From contig NZ_JAJCYB010000078.1 of NCBI RefSeq assembly GCF_029263155.1, positions 1 through 38,922 on the forward strand: a DNA stretch of 38,922 nt. The letters are read 5' to 3'. Below, in pieces: positions 30,079 through 38,297 of the stretch. Below the pieces are notes generated by a model. It searched no databases. It saw nothing but the letters and a program-made list of their open reading frames with translations, and was not told the origin of the DNA. Made by a program: the position numbers and the translations under genes. Position 1 is the first letter of the stretch. Each line of letters starts with the position of its first letter. This DNA is from Pseudonocardia sp. (lineage in GTDB: Bacteria; Actinomycetota; Actinomycetes; Mycobacteriales; Pseudonocardiaceae).

Positions 30079-30276
30079 TGGCCCGGGAAGTCGGACCCGC
30101 GGCCCCGCGTGCGCGCAGGTCAGCGCCGGTGCACCCGGGGTTCCGCGGCGGCCGGCGACCGAAGGGCGGGAGGAGGCTCGGCGGCGACCGGTCCTCCGGC
30201 TGCGCCGGACGGGCCGGGTGGCGCCCCCGAGGTGCTCGGAGGGCCCGACCGCGGGACCCGGGCTACCCTGCGCGGC

Positions 30277-30702
30277 GTGGGAGAGCCGAACGTGTGGTCC
30301 GTGGCCCGGCTGGCCGACGACGACGGGCGGGTCGCCGACGTCGACGTCAACGGCGAGTCGCTGAGCTGCACGATCCCCGCCGACGCCACGCCCGAGCCCG
30401 AGGGCGCCACGCCGTTCGGGCTGCTGGCCGCCTCGCTGTCGTCGTGCACGGTGATGTCGGTGCGCACGTTCCTGCAGCGCTGGCGGGTGCCGCCGGGGGA
30501 GGTGACGGTGCGCGTGGCCGTACGCGGCGACGGCACGCCGATGCTGGAACGCACGGTCACCGTCGAGGCCGTCGTGGGTCCGGACCTGGCCGAGCAACTG
30601 GCCGCCGAGGTCGACTCCACGCCGGTCACGCGGCTGCTGCGGGACGCGGTGTCGATCCGCACGATCCTGCGGACCGGCGGGGGGCCCGCCCAGCCCTCGT
30701 AG
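30277..30702 (+). CDS. OsmC-like protein lacking the second cysteine
   Basis: A 141-residue OsmC/Ohr-fold protein. The first conserved cysteine C57 sits in LLAASLSSCTVMSVRTFL, the usual helix position after the GATPFGLL segment. The second family cysteine, normally in a CPV segment, is replaced by Thr115 in DSTPVTRLL. With no resolving cysteine the classical two-Cys hydroperoxide cycle is not possible without an external thiol. GTG at 30277 follows TACCCT (30264-30269) by 7 nt and lacks a ribosome site, so it is likely leaderless. It is divergent from uvrA. Confidence 0.8.
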   Translation: MGEPNVWSVARLADDDGRVADVDVNGESLSCTIPADATPEPEGATPFGLLAASLSSCTVMSVRTFLQRWRVPPGEVTVRVAVRGDGTPMLERTVTVEAVVGPDLAEQLAAEVDSTPVTRLLRDAVSIRTILRTGGGPAQPS

Positions 30703-30792
30703 GCCGCACGCACGTCGTCGACGATCAGCGAACGGTCCGGCGTCGAGGGCTCCAGCTCCGGCCGCGGCCGGTCGCGCGTCGGCGGACAGCGC

Positions 30793-31335
30793 GTGCACGG
30801 CCCGTTCACCCTGCACCCCGGGGAGCGGCGGACCCTGCCGTTCGCGATCGGCCTGCCGCTGCAGACGCCGTTCACCGTGCTCGGCCCGCACGAGCTGCCG
30901 AAGGTGCAACTGGGCCTGCGCACCGAGCTGGAGATCGCGAGGTCCACCGACAAGACCGATCTCGACCCGATCCGGGTCGGCGCCCCGCCCGTCGCCGACC
31001 GGATCTGCGGCGCGCTGGAGGGCATCGGCTGCCGGTTCCTGCGCTCGGATCTCGAGGCGACCCGGGTTCCCGGCGCGGAGCTGGGTTTCGTGCAGGAGGT
31101 GGAGTTCGCGCCGCCGCACGGGGTGAACCTGTCGGAGGTGGAGGTCGTGTTCCTGGCGGGACCGCACAGCACCGACGTGCTGCTCGTCGGCGACCGGCGC
31201 GGCGGCCTCCTCGACGCGGGCGGTGACACCACCCGTCGGCTCACCGTCGCCCACGACGCGCTGGACCGGCACTGGGAGTCGACCCTGACCGAGCACCTGC
31301 AGGAGCTGGCCCGCCGCCGCGGCCTGTTCGGCTGA
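30793..31335 (+). pseudogene. Spo0M-like (SpoOM family) protein, 5'-truncated
   Basis: The 180 codons from the first possible GTG match the second half of Spo0M-family proteins, which have an arrestin-like fold. Seen: HGPFTLHPGERRTLPFAIGLP, split by TPFTVLG; then LGLRTELEIARSTDKTDLDPI and a late EVEFAPPHG...EVEVVFLAG pair. Family members are ~250 residues and start with ~75 residues of beta strands (a TxLxPGxVRPGGxLxG segment), which is absent. In frame upstream to the stop at 30700 the sequence is Ser/Gly/Arg-rich and unrelated. No ribosome site precedes the GTG. I read it as a truncated remnant; a shortened functional protein is possible. Confidence 0.6.
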
Positions 31336-31409
31336 CCCACGGGCGCCCCCGCCCCCGGCCACCGCCCCCGGGTCACAGCACGTGGACGGACGGCCGGCCG
31401 GTTCCGCGG

Positions 31410-32111
31410 TCAGGCCACGCCCAGTAGGCGTTGCGCCGTGTCCGGGTCGCGCCGGAACTCGGCCGTCGGCACCCGGTGCACGATCTCGCCGCGCGCCATC
31501 ACCGCGACGGTGTCGGCCACCCCGAACGCCAGGTGCAGGTCCTGCTCCACCAGCAGCACCGCCACCCCCTCGGCGCGCATCGTCGTGATCACCGCACCGA
31601 TCTGCTCGACGATCGCGGGCGCGAGGCCGTCGGAGGGCTCGTCGAGCAGCACCAGTCGCGGGTTGGTGAGCAGCGCCCGGGCCACCGCCAGCATCTGCTG
31701 CTCGCCGCCCGAGAGCTGCCCGGCAGGCTGCCGGTGGCGCTCGCGCAGCCGGGGCAGCAGGTCGAGGACGGCGTCCACGGTCCAGGTGCCCCTCCGCGAC
31801 CGGGACGCCAGCGACAGGTGCTCGGCCACGGTCAGCGTCGACCACACCCGCCGGCCCTGGGGCACCAGCGCCACCCCCGACCTCGCGATCACGTCGGCCC
31901 GGCGCCCGGCGAGCTCCGTCCCGTCGAGCGTGACGGACCCCGAGGTGACGGGGACCAGCCCGGCCAGCGTCATGACCAGCGTGGACTTGCCCGCACCGTT
32001 GCGGCCCAGCAGCGCGAGCGTGCCGCCCCGGTCCAGGTCGAGATCGACGCCACCGAGCACGGTGCTGCGGTCGTAGCCCGACACGAGGTCGCGGACCACC
32101 AGGAAGCTCAT
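31410..32111 (-). CDS. livF: Branched-chain amino acid-type ABC transporter ATP-binding protein LivF
   Basis: A 233-residue cytoplasmic ATPase of an HAAT-family importer. Walker A GRNGAGKST is at 36-44, the Q-loop region follows in VALVPQGRRVWSTLTVAEHL, signature LSGGEQQMLAVARALL, and Walker B LVLLDEPSDGLAP. The tail HRVPTAEFRRDPDTAQRLLG is LivF-like. ATG at 32111 lies 39 bp downstream of livG. It is the last gene of the transporter operon and converges with the Spo0M-like fragment. Confidence 0.93.
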   Translation of the reverse strand: MSFLVVRDLVSGYDRSTVLGGVDLDLDRGGTLALLGRNGAGKSTLVMTLAGLVPVTSGSVTLDGTELAGRRADVIARSGVALVPQGRRVWSTLTVAEHLSLASRSRRGTWTVDAVLDLLPRLRERHRQPAGQLSGGEQQMLAVARALLTNPRLVLLDEPSDGLAPAIVEQIGAVITTMRAEGVAVLLVEQDLHLAFGVADTVAVMARGEIVHRVPTAEFRRDPDTAQRLLGVA

Positions 32112-32150
32112 CGTTCCCCCGCTCGTCGCGCCGGCCGTTCGATCACGGGT

Positions 32151-32912
32151 TCAGTCACGGGTGAACAGCTCCTCGCGACGCCCGGCCCCGAGGTAGGCCT
32201 CGCGGACGGCGTCACTGGCCCGCACGTCGGCGGGGGTGCCGGAGAGCAGCACCGCGCCCAGGTGCAGCACGGTGACCGAGTCGGCGAGTGCGAAGACCAG
32301 GTCGAGATCGTGCTCGACGAACAGCACGGTGACCTCCGGCGGCAGGCCGGACAGCAGCTCCACCAGCCGCCCGCGTTCGGCGGCCGACATCCCGGCCGCG
32401 GGCTCGTCGAGCAGCAGCAGGGTGGGCCGGCAGGCCAGCGCCAGCGCCACCTCCAGCTGCTTTCGCTCACCGTGCGACAGCGCGGGCACGGCCGTGTCAC
32501 CGCGCCCGGGCAGCCCGACGTCGGCGAGCAGGGCGTCGGCCCGGTCCCGCACTTCCGGACGGCGGCGCGGCAGCAGGGAGATCCGCGAGCCGTCGTGTCG
32601 CTGCAGCGCGAGGGAGACCGTCTCCGCCGCCGTCATCGACGCGAACAGGCTCGAGTGCTGCAGCGTCTGGCTCATGCCCAGCCGGTTGCGCCGGACCTCC
32701 GACAGGCCGGTGACGTCACGACCCGCCAGCTCGATGCGGCCGGCGTCCGCCCGCATCGTGCCGGTCACCAGCTTGAACAAGGTGGACTTCCCGGCGCCGT
32801 TCGGCCCGATCAGGGCGTGCCGCGCACCGGGCGCGACGGTGAGGTCGACGCGGTCCACGGCCGTCAGCGCGCCGAACGAGCGGCTGACACCGCTGCAGCT
32901 CAGGGCGCTCAC
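32151..32912 (-). CDS. livG: Branched-chain amino acid-type ABC transporter ATP-binding protein LivG
   Basis: A 253-residue ATPase pairing with LivF. Walker A GPNGAGKST is followed by the LivG-typical MSQTLQHSSLFASMTAAETV. The signature is LSHGERKQLEVALAL, with Walker B TLLLLDEPAAGMSAAE. It ends with EHDLDLVFALADSVTVLHLG and a short TRD tail. GTG at 32912 overlaps the livM stop (GTGA). The frame is open upstream but only shadows livM. Confidence 0.93.
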   Translation of the reverse strand: MSALSCSGVSRSFGALTAVDRVDLTVAPGARHALIGPNGAGKSTLFKLVTGTMRADAGRIELAGRDVTGLSEVRRNRLGMSQTLQHSSLFASMTAAETVSLALQRHDGSRISLLPRRRPEVRDRADALLADVGLPGRGDTAVPALSHGERKQLEVALALACRPTLLLLDEPAAGMSAAERGRLVELLSGLPPEVTVLFVEHDLDLVFALADSVTVLHLGAVLLSGTPADVRASDAVREAYLGAGRREELFTRD

Positions 32913-33886
32913 GCCCGCCTCCTCGGCCGGAGCCCGGCGGCGCCCCGCGGCAGCAGGTACACCACCAGCACGAACACGACGCCCAGCACCAGCGGGCCGT
33001 GGCCGTCGAGGGTGGGGCTCAGCGCGTCGCGGACGAGCACGACCAGCGCCGCCCCGAGCACCGCGCCCCACAGCGACCCGGCCCCGCCGATCACCACGGC
33101 CAGCAGCATCAGCGCGGAGATCAGGAAGCCGACGTCGGCCACCGACACGAGCCGGGACTGCGCGACGAGCAGCGAACCCGCGACCCCCGCGACCCCACCG
33201 GCGATCACGAACACGGCGTACTTGTAGAGCGCGGTGGGGTAGCCCAGCGCCCGCATCCGCGGTTCGTTGTCCCGGATCCCGCGCAGCGCCGCGCCGAACG
33301 GCGACCGGGCCACCAGCCACACCAGTCCGAACCCGAGCGTGAACACGACGAGGATGTACCAGTGGGCGAAGCCGAGGTTGGTGAGCGACTGCCCGCCGAC
33401 CTGCACGGCCGGGATGCCGGTGAGGCCGTTCGCGCCGCCCGTCACCTCCTCCCAGCTGTTCGCGATCTGGCTGACGATCTCGCCGATCGCGAGCGTCAGC
33501 ATCAGGAAGAACACCCCGGCCGTCCGCGCGGTGATCCAGCCGGTCAGCGCGGCCGCGACCGCGCCCACCCCCGCACCGACGAGCAGCGGCACCGGGAACT
33601 CGGCGGTGACGTTGATCGACACCCAACCCGCCGCGTAGGCGCCGGAGCCGAAATAGGCGGCGTGCCCGAGCGACGGCAGGCCGGTGACGCCCACGAGCAG
33701 GTCCAGGCTGACCGCGAACAGCGCGAACACCAGGATGCGGCTCAGCGTGGACACCGCGAACGGGGCCAGGAACAGCGGCGCCGCGGCCAGCACCACGAAC
33801 ACCACGACCGCGACCCACCGGCCCCGGCCGCCCCGGGGCACCGGCGCGGCGCCGCCGGGCACGGCGGGCGTCTCGACGGCGGTCAC
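32909..33886 (-). CDS. livM: Branched-chain amino acid-type ABC transporter permease LivM
   Basis: A 325-residue inner-membrane permease with about eight to nine hydrophobic segments. The conserved LivM loop LVGVTGLPSLGHAAYFGSGAYA lies near residue 70, and NGLTGIP and the EAA-like RGIRDNEPRMRALGY later. GTG at 33886 is the best start in frame but has no clear ribosome site, and a perfect 11-bp hairpin ends 3 nt upstream. A start slightly further in cannot be excluded. A 337-bp gap separates it from livH. Confidence 0.88.
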   Translation of the reverse strand: MTAVETPAVPGGAAPVPRGGRGRWVAVVVFVVLAAAPLFLAPFAVSTLSRILVFALFAVSLDLLVGVTGLPSLGHAAYFGSGAYAAGWVSINVTAEFPVPLLVGAGVGAVAAALTGWITARTAGVFFLMLTLAIGEIVSQIANSWEEVTGGANGLTGIPAVQVGGQSLTNLGFAHWYILVVFTLGFGLVWLVARSPFGAALRGIRDNEPRMRALGYPTALYKYAVFVIAGGVAGVAGSLLVAQSRLVSVADVGFLISALMLLAVVIGGAGSLWGAVLGAALVVLVRDALSPTLDGHGPLVLGVVFVLVVYLLPRGAAGLRPRRRA

Positions 33887-33889
33887 GAC

Positions 33890-33915
33890 GCCGCCCCCGT
33901 GGCGACGGGGGCGGC
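33890..33915 (-). promoter_or_regulatory. Perfect hairpin abutting the livM start
   Basis: GCCGCCCCCGT and ACGGGGGCGGC form an 11-bp perfect stem with a four-base loop. It ends 3 nt before the GTG of livM, where the ribosome site should be. It could attenuate transcription after livH, protect a processed mRNA end, or block initiation at livM. The stem is directly visible; the role is inference. Confidence 0.5.
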
Positions 33916-33965
33916 CGGCGCGGGTCGCTCGACCCGGGGCCGACCGTTCGATCCGGGGCGCCCGG

Positions 33966-33987
33966 TGATCACCGTTTCGGAACGGGC
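33966..33987 (+). repeat. Half copy of the palindromic intergenic repeat
   Basis: TGATCACCGTTTCGGAACG followed by GGC matches the arm consensus TGATCnnCGnnnCGGAACn. It is in direct orientation 41 bp before the full copy at 34007, and no inverted partner lies 63 bp away. Confidence 0.6.
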
Positions 33988-34006
33988 AGGCGTGAGCGAC
34001 CGCAGT

Positions 34007-34069
34007 TGATCGTCGTTCCGGAACCCGGGCCGGCACAGAGCACGCCCCGCGGTTCCGAACCGGCGATCA
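34007..34069. repeat. 63-bp palindromic intergenic repeat, copy B
   Basis: Left arm TGATCGTCGTTCCGGAACC and right arm (minus strand) TGATCGCCGGTTCGGAACC match at 16 of 19 positions, with a 25-base centre. Same total length as the copies at 15149 and 15231. It lies in the 337-bp gap between livH and livM. Apart from the repeats and the hairpin at 33890, I see nothing else in this gap. Confidence 0.8.
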
Positions 34070-34223
34070 TCTGGCCCGGTCCCGCACCGCACGAACGCTG
34101 CCCCCACGGGGCCGCGCCCGCCGGTGGACGCGCGCACGGACCCCGCGCGCACGGACCCCGTGAGAACGCGCCCCTCGGCTGATCCGAACGCCGCACTCGC
34201 CCGGGTCACCGCCGGCACCGCGG

Positions 34224-35081
34224 TCACCGCGCCACCGCCGGCGTCCCGAACAGGCCCTGCGGCCGCAGCACCAGCACCACGGCCAGCGCCCCGAACAGGA
34301 CGAACGAGGCCAGGTCCTGCAGCAGGAAGCGGCCCAGCGTGTCGATCTGCCCGATCACCAGCGCCCCCACGAGCGCGCCGCGCACCGACCCCAGCCCCCC
34401 GATGACGACGACGACCAGCGCGAGGATCAGCACCGTCGCGTCGAGCCCCGGCCGGGCCCCGTAGATCGGCCCGCCCAGCACCCCCGCGACCGTGGCGAGC
34501 AGCGAGCCGACGCCGAACACCGCGACCTTGACCAGCCGGTTGTCGATCCCGAGCGTGGCCACCATCTCCCGGTCGGCGACCGTGGCCCGCACCAGCGCGC
34601 CGACCCTCGTGCGCTCCACGACCAGGTAGACGGCCAGCGCCAGCACCGCCCCGATCACGATGATCAGCAGCCGGTAGGTCGGGTACACCGCGCCCAGCAC
34701 GGACACCGAGCCGTCCAGGCCGGGCGGGGGCGGGGCGGACAGCGGGTCGTCGCCGAACCGGATGATCAGCAGCTCGGCGACGATCAGCGACACGCCCAGC
34801 GTCAACAGCGCCTGGTCCAGGTGCGAGCGTTTCCGCAGCGGCTCGGTCATCAGCGACAGCACCCCGCCCGCAAGCAGCCCGCCGATCGCGGCGAACCCGA
34901 GCGCGGCCAGGAACCCGCCCCAGCTGCCCGCCAGCGTCGCCCCGAGGTACGCGCCGCCGAGGAACAGCGCGCCGTGGGCAAGGTTGAGCACGTCCATCAT
35001 CCCGAACACGAGCGAGAGCCCGACCGCGAGGATGAACAGCAGGAACCCGATCGCGAACCCGTTGAGGACGCTGACCAGCAT
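34224..35081 (-). CDS. livH: Branched-chain amino acid-type ABC transporter permease LivH
   Basis: A 285-residue permease with about eight hydrophobic segments. The LivH hallmark LVFGMMDVLNLAHGALFLGGAY is at ~24-45, and VRATVADREMVATLGID carries the cytoplasmic coupling loop. It ends VLVLRPQGLFG, typical for the family. ATG at 35081 lies 1 bp past the binding-protein stop codon, so the two are co-transcribed and probably coupled. Confidence 0.94.
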   Translation of the reverse strand: MLVSVLNGFAIGFLLFILAVGLSLVFGMMDVLNLAHGALFLGGAYLGATLAGSWGGFLAALGFAAIGGLLAGGVLSLMTEPLRKRSHLDQALLTLGVSLIVAELLIIRFGDDPLSAPPPPGLDGSVSVLGAVYPTYRLLIIVIGAVLALAVYLVVERTRVGALVRATVADREMVATLGIDNRLVKVAVFGVGSLLATVAGVLGGPIYGARPGLDATVLILALVVVVIGGLGSVRGALVGALVIGQIDTLGRFLLQDLASFVLFGALAVVLVLRPQGLFGTPAVAR

Positions 35082-35082
35082 C

Positions 35083-36300
35083 TCAGGCCGGCTGGCTCTG
35101 CGGCCCGAGGTCCTGGGTGACGGCGTTGACCAGCGTGCCGCCGTCGTCCTCGACGGTGCGCAGGTAGATGTTCTGCCGCGGGGTCTGGCCGTCGAACTCC
35201 CAGGGGCCGCGCGGGCTGTCGTCGACGGTGCCGATCCCGCCCAGCGCGGCGGCCAGCGAGTCCCCGTCGAGCGCGGTGGCCGTCGCGAGCGCGCGGTCGA
35301 GGACGTTCGCGGCGTCGTAGGTCTGGGTGGCGAAGGTGCTCGGCGGCTCGCCGTGGGCGGCGGTGTAGGCCTCGACGAACGCGGTGTTCGCCGGGTTGTC
35401 GAGCTGGTCGGTGTAGTGCAGCGTCGTCTGCACGCCCAGCGCGGCGGCGCCCTGCTGTGCCAGCACCGAGCCCTCGGTGAGGAAGCCCGAGCCGTAGAGC
35501 GGGATCGTGTCGGACAGCCCGAACTGCTGGTACTGCTGCACGAACGTGATCGCCTCGGCGCCGGAGAAGAAGCAGAAGGTGGCCGTGGCCCCGGAGGCCT
35601 GGATCGTGGACAGGAACGGCTGGTAGTCCGACGTCGTGCCGAACGGGGTCTTCGCCTCGCCCGCGATGGTGCCCCCGCCCGCGGTGTAGGCCGCCGTGAA
35701 GCCCTCGATGACCTCGGTGCCCGCGGCGTAGTCCGGTGCGATCGCGAAGACGTCGGGAGCCGACCCGGACTCGGCCAGGTAGGTGCCCATCGCCGCCGCG
35801 ATCTGCGCGTTGGTGAACGAGGTGCGCCAGATGTAGGGGGTGCGCTCGGGCCCGGTGAGGGCGCCGGCCCCGGCGTTGGTCACGACCAGCAGCTTCTTCG
35901 ACTCGGTGAGCAGGTCCGTGACGCCCAGCGCGGTCGCCGAGTTGACGATGCCGACCACGACGTCGACGCCGTCCTGCTGGATCACCCGCTGGACCGCCGG
36001 AACGCCGGTCTGGGGTGTCTCGCCCTCGTCGACGGCGACGGTCTCCACGGTGTAGTCACCGAACATGCCGCCGTTGGAGTCGAGCCAGAGGTCCCAGCCA
36101 CGCTGCATGTCGGTGCCCAGCGAGGCGTAGACACCGGACTGCGGCACGACCAGCCCCACCTTGACCGTGCCACCGCCACCGGCCGCGGGGGTGCTCCCCC
36201 CGCCACCGACCGTGCTGCCGCACGCCGACAGGACGGGCAGGGTCGCGGCGGCACCGAACAGGCCGAGCAGCCTGCGGCGGGTGAGGGCGGGGTGCTCCAT
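35083..36300 (-). CDS. Amino acid/amide ABC transporter substrate-binding lipoprotein
   Basis: A 405-residue Peripla_BP_6-type binding protein, the substrate receptor of the transporter. The N-terminus TRRRLLGLFGAAATLPVLSAC combines an Arg-Arg motif with a lipobox; the lipidated cysteine is C27, so export may use the Tat route. The mature part has KVGLVVPQSGVYASLGTDM and the hinge-region TQTYDAANVLDRALA. Substrates of this class range from branched-chain amino acids to urea, amides and aromatic acids; sequence alone does not decide. ATG at 36300 has GAGGAG 7 nt upstream. Confidence 0.9.
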   Translation of the reverse strand: MEHPALTRRRLLGLFGAAATLPVLSACGSTVGGGGSTPAAGGGGTVKVGLVVPQSGVYASLGTDMQRGWDLWLDSNGGMFGDYTVETVAVDEGETPQTGVPAVQRVIQQDGVDVVVGIVNSATALGVTDLLTESKKLLVVTNAGAGALTGPERTPYIWRTSFTNAQIAAAMGTYLAESGSAPDVFAIAPDYAAGTEVIEGFTAAYTAGGGTIAGEAKTPFGTTSDYQPFLSTIQASGATATFCFFSGAEAITFVQQYQQFGLSDTIPLYGSGFLTEGSVLAQQGAAALGVQTTLHYTDQLDNPANTAFVEAYTAAHGEPPSTFATQTYDAANVLDRALATATALDGDSLAAALGGIGTVDDSPRGPWEFDGQTPRQNIYLRTVEDDGGTLVNAVTQDLGPQSQPA

Positions 36301-36368
36301 GTCGGGACTCCTCGATGAGTTGACCGGTGGTGGTGGGACGTTCTACAAACGGGGAGCGAATCGGACGG

Positions 36369-36397
36369 ATCGTGTAGTGCAGCGGGGCGGATGTCAA
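36369..36397 (-). promoter_or_regulatory. Promoter of the ABC importer operon
   Basis: On the minus strand a perfect TTGACA (36392-36397) is followed after 17 bases by CACGAT (36369-36374), a weak -10. Transcription would begin ~60 nt before the binding-protein ATG. It lies in the divergent region shared with the MBL hydrolase. Confidence 0.5.
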
Positions 36398-36459
36398 CGC
36401 CTCCGGTGAGCACCCGGGCGGGCCGCAACCCGATCGTGACGCGCACTAGTGTGGACGGG

Positions 36460-37134
36460 GTGGACGCTGCAGACACCTATTCCGGTCACACCGATCCCGG
36501 CGGCGCGGCGATCCGCCGCGAGCTCGACGGCCTGACCATCTCCAAGCTCTCCGTCGGCCCGATGGACAACAACGCCTTCCTCCTGGTCTGTGGGGCCACG
36601 AACGAGGCGCTGCTGATCGACGCGGCCAACGACGCCGACCGCCTGGCCGATCTCGTCGGCTCCGGCGACGGCCGCCCCGAGCTGCGCCACCTCGTCACCA
36701 CGCACCGCCACCCCGACCACTGGCAGGCCCTCGGCGCGGTCGCCGGCATGTTCCAGACCCGCCAGATCGCGCACCCGCTCGACGCCCCGGAGCTGCCGAT
36801 CCCGATGGACGTGCTGGTCGACGACGGCGACACCGTGCGCTTCGGGGACGTGGAGCTGGAGGTCGTGCACCTGCGCGGCCACACCCCCGGTTCGATCGCC
36901 CTGCTCTACCGCGGCGCCGACCGGCCGCACCTGTTCACCGGGGACTCCCTGTTCCCGGGGGGCCCCGGGCGGACCACCAACCCCGAGGAGTTCACCTCGC
37001 TGCTCGACGACCTGGAGAGGCGGGTGTTCGACCGGCTCCCCGACGACACCTGGGTCTACCCGGGCCACGGCGACGACACGACCGTCGGCACCGAGCGCCC
37101 GAGCCTGCCGGAGTGGCGCGACCGCGGCTGGTAG
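36460..37134 (+). CDS. MBL-fold metallo-hydrolase (glyoxalase II-like)
   Basis: A 224-residue metallo-beta-lactamase-fold hydrolase. The metal ligands are visible: H82, H84, D86 and H87 in THRHPDHW, H141 in RGHTPGS, D162 in TGDSLFPGG and H203 in YPGHGDDT. The order and spacing fit the glyoxalase II-like group, so a thioester or similar substrate is plausible. M. tuberculosis Rv1637c has a similar protein next to uvrA. GTG at 36460 follows TAGTGT (36447-36452) by 7 nt with no ribosome site, suggesting leaderless translation. An alternative GTG at 36451 would overlap the -10. Confidence 0.88.
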   Translation: MDAADTYSGHTDPGGAAIRRELDGLTISKLSVGPMDNNAFLLVCGATNEALLIDAANDADRLADLVGSGDGRPELRHLVTTHRHPDHWQALGAVAGMFQTRQIAHPLDAPELPIPMDVLVDDGDTVRFGDVELEVVHLRGHTPGSIALLYRGADRPHLFTGDSLFPGGPGRTTNPEEFTSLLDDLERRVFDRLPDDTWVYPGHGDDTTVGTERPSLPEWRDRGW

Positions 37135-37150
37135 GCGGCGCGTGCGCCGA

Positions 37151-37166
37151 CGTGCGCCGGCGCACG
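37151..37166. terminator. Bidirectional terminator-like palindrome
   Basis: CGTGCGCC / GGCGCACG is a perfect 16-nt palindrome in the 47-bp gap between the converging ends of the MBL hydrolase and the CGNR gene. No U tract follows on either strand. Assigned by position and symmetry. Confidence 0.4.
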
Positions 37167-37181
37167 GCCGGGAGACCGGAC

Positions 37182-37727
37182 TCAGGCCGTCGCACGGCGA
37201 CGGCGGTATGCCGCCGAGCGGGCCCGGTTGTTGCAGGTCGACGAGCAGAACCGGCGGCCGGAGTTCTTGGACTCGTCGAGGAACACCCGCTCGCACGCGG
37301 CCGCCTCGCAGGTACCCAGCCGCCGCCACTCGCCCGCCCCGATCAGGCGGGCCAGGTTCTCGGCGCAGATCGCGGTCCACATCGGCAGCACCGCCGCGTC
37401 GACGGGGTGGTGGTGCACCCGCCACCGGCCTCCCTCCTTCGCGAGGTACGGGTGGGCGGGGTGGGCGGCGAGCAGGTTGTTGAGCCGCGCGGCCGCCGCG
37501 TCCACGTCACCCCGACCGAGATCGGCGAACACCTCGCGCAGCCGGTGCGCCAGCGCGACGAATCCCGGCACGTCGGCCGGGACCAGCCGGGCGACCGACG
37601 GTGGGTCGACGGCCAGGATCCGCGCCAGGACGGGCAGCTCCACGCCGGGCGCCATGTCGTTGACGAGGTCCGCGGCGGCGAACGCGCCGGCGTCGATGTA
37701 ACGATCGAAAACATCTTGACCTGTCAC
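37182..37727 (-). CDS. CGNR zinc-finger / ABATE-domain transcriptional regulator
   Basis: A 181-residue protein with an N-terminal ABATE-like helical domain (~1-130; stress-induced transcription-factor group) and a C-terminal CGNR zinc finger. The four zinc ligands are C140, C145, C161 and C165 in GTCEAAACERVFLDES and RRFCSSTCNNRAR; the CGNR motif itself is varied to CNNR. The basic tail SAAYRRRR fits DNA binding. GTG at 37727 has AGGAG 7 nt upstream. It is divergent across 60 bp from a GNAT-flavoprotein pair, which it probably regulates. Confidence 0.88.
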   Translation of the reverse strand: MTGQDVFDRYIDAGAFAAADLVNDMAPGVELPVLARILAVDPPSVARLVPADVPGFVALAHRLREVFADLGRGDVDAAAARLNNLLAAHPAHPYLAKEGGRWRVHHHPVDAAVLPMWTAICAENLARLIGAGEWRRLGTCEAAACERVFLDESKNSGRRFCSSTCNNRARSAAYRRRRATA

Positions 37728-37787
37728 GCGGAAGCTCCTAACGTTCTCACGGTCAAAAGAGCTTACATCCGTGACGGAGGCGCGCCG

Positions 37788-38297
37788 ATGACGACATCGA
37801 TCCGGCAGGCGGTACCGCGGGACGGCGAGGCGATCGCGGCGCTCTGGCACCGCGGCTGGCGCGACGGCCACCTCGGGCACGTGCCCGCGGCGCTGCTCCC
37901 CCACCGACAGGCGGCCGACTTCCGCGCCCGCGTACCCGCGCAGATCCCGTTCACCGCGGTGGCCGCCGCCGGTGCGGAGGTCATCGGCTTCGTCACGGTC
38001 CGGGGCGACGAGGTCGAGCAGCTCTACGTCGCCGCACCCGCGCGGGGCACCGGAACCGCGGCCGCCCTGCTGTCGCACGGCGAGCGGGTCGTCGCCGCGA
38101 CGCACGGCCGGGCCTGGCTGGCCGTCGCCGGCGGGAACGCCCGCGCCCGCCGCTTCTACGAGCGCCGGGGCTGGTCCGACGCCGGGCCCGTCGACTACGC
38201 GGCCGCTACGGCCGGAGGGGAGGCGGTCCTCGTCCCGTGCCGCCGCTACGAGAAGGCCGTGGCCCGGGTGGCCCTGATCGACGGGCGCGCCTCGTGA
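37788..38297 (+). CDS. GNAT-family N-acetyltransferase
   Basis: A 169-residue GCN5-related acetyltransferase using acetyl-CoA. Seen: the N-terminal strand IRQAVPRDGEAIAALWHRGW, then VEQLYVAAPARGTGTAAALLSHGE with the acetyl-CoA-binding R-G-x-G-x-A loop, and WLAVAGGNARARRFYERRGW near the C-terminus. ATG at 37788 has GGAGG 7 nt upstream. A TTACAT -10 candidate is near 37763. It overlaps the next gene by 4 bp (GTGA). The acceptor substrate is unknown. Confidence 0.9.
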   Translation: MTTSIRQAVPRDGEAIAALWHRGWRDGHLGHVPAALLPHRQAADFRARVPAQIPFTAVAAAGAEVIGFVTVRGDEVEQLYVAAPARGTGTAAALLSHGERVVAATHGRAWLAVAGGNARARRFYERRGWSDAGPVDYAAATAGGEAVLVPCRRYEKAVARVALIDGRAS

